Shown piece after piece: positions 14,439-18,290 of a stretch of 18,290 bases of DNA. How positions within the stretch are numbered: the stretch's first letter is position 1; each line of letters opens with the position of its first letter. This stretch comes from an uncultured bacterium. Its GTDB lineage: Bacteria; Verrucomicrobiota; Kiritimatiellia; CAIKKV01; CAITUY01. The translations under genes and the position numbers were made by a program. The DNA lies in NCBI GenBank assembly GCA_903934155.1, contig CAIZMS010000291.1, positions 1 to 18,290 on the forward strand, read 5' to 3'. A model generated the notes under the pieces. The model saw only the letters and a list, made by a program, of their open reading frames with translations, made no database searches and was not told the DNA's origin.

Positions 14439-15713
14439 ATGATGACAAACAATGCCACTGATGCCGAGATCCTCCGACAGGCGCGGGGGAAGTTTGCCTG
14501 CATTGCCACCTCGTACGGGTTGGGGGTATTTAACGACAATTTCTTCAAGCAGGCGGCGCTGGTGCTGTTTGTTGCGGCCGGTCTGAATGACATGCAGGGC
14601 TATGCCATGGCGGTGTTCACGGCGCCCTTTATTCTATTTTCCGCCCCGGCCGGGTGGTGTGCTGACCGGTTTATGAAAAGCCGTGTGGTGATTTCGGCCA
14701 AGTGGCTGGAGTTGCTCGCCATGTTGTGTGGTGCCGTGGGGATTTGCAGCGGGCATTCCCCGCTTATTTTCGCCATGCTGTTTATCATGGGCTTTCAGGC
14801 CACCCTGTTTAGTCCCGCCATGAACGGCACACTCCCCGATCTTTATCCTGAACGCTTTATTACGCATGCCAACGGGATTCTCCGGATGCTGGTGACCCTC
14901 TCCATCCTGGGGGGGGTGGCGGTGGCCGGAATGATGTTGGATTACCAGGAAGTCTGGTTCTGGGGAATTGAGAAGGGGCGGGTGCTGGTCGCCGGGACGG
15001 TCATCGGCGTGGCGCTGATCGGGTTGCTGGTGAGTTACGGGGTGCCGAAGCGGCCCGCTGCCAATCCCGCTGTGAAATTTCCCTGGAGCGGGCCCTGGCA
15101 TACCCTCCAGGAACTGTGGGCCACCCGCAAGGATCCGCTGCTGGCCACGACCATCTTTACGAATGTCTTTGTCTGGCTGATCGGGTCGCTGGGGATCCTG
15201 ATCATCAATCCGCTTGGGATTCAGCAGTTTGGTCTGAGTAAGACGATGACAAGTTTGCTGATTGTCAGCCAGTTGGTGGGAATTGCCGTCGGGGGCGTTA
15301 TCAGCAGCCGTCTGGTTCCCATCACGCGCTGGTACCGGGTGGTCTGGCCGCTTTGCCTGGCGATGTCTCTGGTGATGCTGGTCATGCCTGCTGTTCCCTA
15401 TCTTCCCTCTGCTCTGCACCAGACGGCGCTTTATGGGCTGACCTTCCTGCTGGGTTGCTTCGGGGGCGGCATTCTGATTCCCATGGAAAGCTTTTTGCAA
15501 ATCCGGCCGCCCGTCGTGCGCAAAGGTTCGGTGCTTTCGGCGGTCAATTTTATTGTGTTCATCGGAATATTGTCCTCCGGCTTGTTTTCGAATTACCTGA
15601 ATACCCACTGGAAGCCGACCGAGGCCTTCGGGGTTATGGGTGTGTTTTCGTTAGGGGTGACGGCGGTTTTGTTCCTGCTTTTTCGGCGTCGGAATGAAAT
15701 CATTGGGGGGTAG
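14439..15713 (+). CDS. MFS transporter, LplT-like (lysophospholipid transport)
   Basis: A 424-residue protein with about twelve hydrophobic segments. The N-terminal GVFNDNFFKQAALVLF (29-44) is the signature of the LplT branch of the major facilitator superfamily. GWCADRFMKSRVV is the family's loop 2-3 motif. In E. coli, LplT flips lysophospholipids inward so that Aas can re-acylate them. Here an Aas-like gene starts 6 bases after the stop, which strongly supports the same job. The start ATG-ATG has no visible Shine-Dalgarno site and follows a heptamer array. A related arrangement in other bacteria fuses this transporter to the acyltransferase/synthetase. Here they are separate. Confidence 0.88.
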   Translation: MMTNNATDAEILRQARGKFACIATSYGLGVFNDNFFKQAALVLFVAAGLNDMQGYAMAVFTAPFILFSAPAGWCADRFMKSRVVISAKWLELLAMLCGAVGICSGHSPLIFAMLFIMGFQATLFSPAMNGTLPDLYPERFITHANGILRMLVTLSILGGVAVAGMMLDYQEVWFWGIEKGRVLVAGTVIGVALIGLLVSYGVPKRPAANPAVKFPWSGPWHTLQELWATRKDPLLATTIFTNVFVWLIGSLGILIINPLGIQQFGLSKTMTSLLIVSQLVGIAVGGVISSRLVPITRWYRVVWPLCLAMSLVMLVMPAVPYLPSALHQTALYGLTFLLGCFGGGILIPMESFLQIRPPVVRKGSVLSAVNFIVFIGILSSGLFSNYLNTHWKPTEAFGVMGVFSLGVTAVLFLLFRRRNEIIGG

Positions 15714-15719
15714 GGTCAG

Positions 15720-18290
15720 GTGCTTAACCTTTTGATCTGCGCATTTGTCCGGACGATTCTCAGGCTCCGATACCGGACCGAGGTGAGCGGTGTGGAGTCT
15801 GTCGCGAAGAAGGGTTGCTCCGGCATCCTTTTTCTGCCGAATCATCCTGCTCTCATTGACCCCGTTATTTTGATGACGCAACTCTATTCCCGGTTCCGGT
15901 TGCGGCCCCTGGCAGATCAGGATCAGATGAATCGTCCCGGGCTCAGGTGGTTGGCATCCCACCTGAATGTGGTGGTCATCCCCGATCCCGCGCTCTATGG
16001 CGAAGCCAGTCGCAAGGCGGTGGAGGAGGGGGTTGAGAACTGTATCGTGGCGCTCCGGGCGGGCAGCAACATTCTGCTCTATCCGTCCGGGCATATCATG
16101 CGGCAGCGCACCGAGGACTTGGCGGGATCCAGCGCGGTGGAAACCATTCTGAAAAGGCTTCCCGAGGTACGCGTGGTGCTGGTGCGAACTCACGGGCTGT
16201 GGGGCAGCGGCTTTAGTCGGGCCTCCGGGATGGCTCCTCCATTGGGAAAGATTCTGGAAAAAGGGGTTTTATCCGTACTGGCGAATGGAATTTTCTTCAC
16301 GCCCCGCCGCCGGGTGAAAATCGAATTGTGCGAGCCGGAAGACCTGCCCCGGCATGGAGGGCGCGCTCCGCTGAATCGCTACCTCGAGGCGTTTTACAAT
16401 CGAGATGCCCCGTCGGCCTGGACTGTTCCCTATACCCTGTGGGAGAAGGGCGGTGCCCGTGAAATGCCCGAACCGGCACACGGGACGAATGCCGGGGATC
16501 TCTCCGAAATTCCGGAAGCCACACGGGCCTTGGTGGTTCAGCACTTGCGGGAACTGACGGGACGAGCCTCGATTCGTGAGGCCGATTCCCTGGCCCGGGA
16601 TCTGAACCTCGATAGTCTTGCCCTGGTTGATCTAGGGCTCTGGGTGCAATCCGAGTTCGGCTTCCCGGTCAGCGATGGTGCCGGGATGGAGACCGTCGGG
16701 GATGTCCTGCTGGCGGCCCGCGGGTTTTCCTCTGTTCCCGCTAAACAGGCGCTCAACCCCATTCCCGCGGAGTGGTTTCGGGCGGGAATTGGCGTGGCTT
16801 CACGCGATGATGTGTTGATCCCTTCCGGCACTACCCTGACCTCAGTATTTCTCGCCCAAGCTTCCCTTGGGCTTGACCGCGTTGTGCTGGCCGATCAGAT
16901 GGGTGGCGTCAAGACGTATAGGGATGTCATCGTGGGAATCCTGGCCCTCTCTCCGGAAATCAGAAAGCTTCCCGGCGAATGCATCGGCATCATGCTTCCA
17001 GCCTCAGCCGGGGCCGGGGTTCTGTATCTTGCCACGCTGTTTTCCGGCAAGACGCCTGTGATGGTGAATTGGACGGTGGGCGTTCGCAATATGACCCACT
17101 CCCTGGATTTATTGGGTGTCAGGGCTGTGCTTACGGCCGGGCGGGTTGTGCAGAAGATTGAATCCCAATCCGGGAATCTGGGTGCGCTGAAGGAGCGGTT
17201 CGTGATGGTGGAGGACATGGGCCGCAAGATCGGTGCCGTTGCCAAAATTCAGGCTTGGCTCACGAGCCGGACGATCTGGCGACGACGCCTGGCATCGGTC
17301 AAGGTGGCGGATACGGCGGTGGTGCTTTTCACCAGCGGCTCCGAGAGTCTTCCCAAGGCGGTTCCGTTGACCCATGCCAATCTCCTGGCAAACCTGCGGG
17401 ACTTTTGCCGTGTGTTCCGGTTTAGGCCCGAAGACCGGTTTATTGGCATTTTGCCGCCGTTTCATTCCTTCGGGTTGACCTGTACGCTCCTGCTTCCCTT
17501 GTGCAGCGGCATTCCCGTGGCCTATCACTCCAATCCCACCGAGGGCGTTATGCTCGCCCGACTCATTGAGGCGTATAGGATCACCCTGCTGGTGGGGACT
17601 CCGACATTTCTGGGAGGAATTCTGCGTGCCGTGAAGGGGGCGGAGGTGGATTCCCTTCGCGCCGTGATCACCGGGGCGGAAAAATGTCCACAAGCTCTCT
17701 TCGACCTGATTGAGCGGCAGTGGCCTGCTCTCAAAGTCATCGAGGGCTACGGGATCACCGAATGTTCGCCGGTAGTGTCTGCCAACGATGAGGAGAATCT
17801 GCAACCGGGCACCATCGGAAAGCCGCTCCCATCGGTTGAGGCAGTGCTCGTGGATGTGGAGACGGGGCGGCGTGTTGAGCCAGGCTGTTCCGGAATGCTG
17901 CTCGTTCGAGGCCCCAGCATTTTCGGGGGATATCTGAACTACGAAGGCGCCTCGCCCTTTGTGGAGTTTGAGGGAAAATCCTGGTATCGGACGGGTGATC
18001 TCGTATTGCAGCGACGGGATGGGGTTCTGGTATTTTCGGGAAGGCTGAAACGCTTCGTCAAATTGGGCGGGGAGATGATTTCCCTGCCCGCCATCGAGGA
18101 GGCGTTGGCAAAGGTCTATACGCAGCCGACCGATGAAGAGACGGTGATTGCCGTGGAAGCCACTCCGGTGGATCTGAATCCCGAGCTTGTTCTCTTTACC
18201 ATTCGCGACCTCGATCGCGAGGAGGTCAACAACCGGATCAAGGAGGCGGGTTTATCGTCCCTCCACAACATCCGCTGCCTCCGGAAACTA
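15720..18290 (+). CDS. aas: Aas-like acyltransferase - ACP - acyl-ACP synthetase (3' end outside window)
   Basis: A frame open for 857 codons to the right edge, starting at GTG 15720 with a G-rich ribosome site just before the preceding stop. Residues 1-225 are a PlsC-type acyltransferase with NHPALIDP (H42, D47) and LYPSGH (119-125). Residues about 265-335 resemble an acyl carrier protein with LNLDSL, the phosphopantetheine serine being S299. From about 350 there is an AMP-forming synthetase. It has FTSGSESLPKAV (537-548), GTPTF, YGITE (677-681), TGD (758-760) and the hinge GRLKRFVKLGGE. The C-terminal catalytic-lysine region lies beyond the window. E. coli Aas (719 aa) activates a fatty acid on bound ACP and re-acylates lysophosphatidylethanolamine. 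Here the ACP appears to be built in. With the LplT-like gene 6 bases upstream it forms a lysophospholipid-recycling operon. Confidence 0.9.
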   Translation, partial: MLNLLICAFVRTILRLRYRTEVSGVESVAKKGCSGILFLPNHPALIDPVILMTQLYSRFRLRPLADQDQMNRPGLRWLASHLNVVVIPDPALYGEASRKAVEEGVENCIVALRAGSNILLYPSGHIMRQRTEDLAGSSAVETILKRLPEVRVVLVRTHGLWGSGFSRASGMAPPLGKILEKGVLSVLANGIFFTPRRRVKIELCEPEDLPRHGGRAPLNRYLEAFYNRDAPSAWTVPYTLWEKGGAREMPEPAHGTNAGDLSEIPEATRALVVQHLRELTGRASIREADSLARDLNLDSLALVDLGLWVQSEFGFPVSDGAGMETVGDVLLAARGFSSVPAKQALNPIPAEWFRAGIGVASRDDVLIPSGTTLTSVFLAQASLGLDRVVLADQMGGVKTYRDVIVGILALSPEIRKLPGECIGIMLPASAGAGVLYLATLFSGKTPVMVNWTVGVRNMTHSLDLLGVRAVLTAGRVVQKIESQSGNLGALKERFVMVEDMGRKIGAVAKIQAWLTSRTIWRRRLASVKVADTAVVLFTSGSESLPKAVPLTHANLLANLRDFCRVFRFRPEDRFIGILPPFHSFGLTCTLLLPLCSGIPVAYHSNPTEGVMLARLIEAYRITLLVGTPTFLGGILRAVKGAEVDSLRAVITGAEKCPQALFDLIERQWPALKVIEGYGITECSPVVSANDEENLQPGTIGKPLPSVEAVLVDVETGRRVEPGCSGMLLVRGPSIFGGYLNYEGASPFVEFEGKSWYRTGDLVLQRRDGVLVFSGRLKRFVKLGGEMISLPAIEEALAKVYTQPTDEETVIAVEATPVDLNPELVLFTIRDLDREEVNNRIKEAGLSSLHNIRCLRKL

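Noticed and set aside
14634..15608. 324-codon minus-strand open frame inside the MFS gene
   Set aside because: The translation is rich in His, Gln and Arg with no fold features, as expected opposite a hydrophobic membrane protein gene.

Overview
The window looks like one contiguous piece of chromosome from a Gram-negative, fairly GC-rich bacterium, probably of the PVC superphylum (Verrucomicrobiota, Kiritimatiellota or relatives). That placement is an inference. It rests on the small proline-linker protein at 8139-8630, whose ends resemble a protein I associate with Verrucomicrobia, on the mix of RtcB/archease, RdgC-like and DUF975-type genes, and on the LplT/Aas lipid-recycling pair. No phage, IS element, CRISPR array, tRNA or rRNA gene was seen. 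TGA, TAA and TAG are all used as ordinary stops.

Layout. (1) 3-1052: 3' part of a BrkB/YihY membrane protein fused to a cyclic-nucleotide-binding domain. (2) 1053-1254: a spacer with a perfect 9-bp-stem hairpin. (3) 1255-3627: a tightly overlapping cluster of a stand-alone IMP cyclohydrolase (the N-terminal half of PurH only), queD, queE and queC. These encode one purine-synthesis step and three steps of preQ0/queuosine synthesis. queC has an in-frame TGA at codon 59. (4) 3665-6246: an M42 aminopeptidase coupled by TAATG to a polytopic, GT-C-like membrane protein. (5) 6270-8630, minus strand: an operon of a verrucomicrobial-type small protein and an RdgC-like protein, then a GT2 glycosyltransferase. 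(6) 8736-10602: archease and the RNA ligase RtcB, divergent from the previous operon across a short two-way promoter region. (7) 10649-13557: a divergent-motif HflX GTPase, a metallophosphoesterase lipoprotein and a GYF_2/DUF975 membrane protein. (8) 13594-14391, minus strand: a TatD-family hydrolase. (9) 14439 to the right edge: an LplT-like MFS transporter and a long Aas-like protein (acyltransferase, ACP, acyl-ACP synthetase) cut by the window end.

The most unusual signal is not a gene. Five separate gene junctions (6241-6275, 6972-7009, 10607-10648, 11758-11795, 14397-14431) are built of degenerate tandem heptamers sharing one consensus, about GAAYNCT. They carry the stop codons of several flanking genes. 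They also sit directly against the hflX, MFS and metallophosphoesterase starts, which lack good Shine-Dalgarno sites. The pattern recalls the heptanucleotide STRR repeats of cyanobacteria, but the consensus is different.
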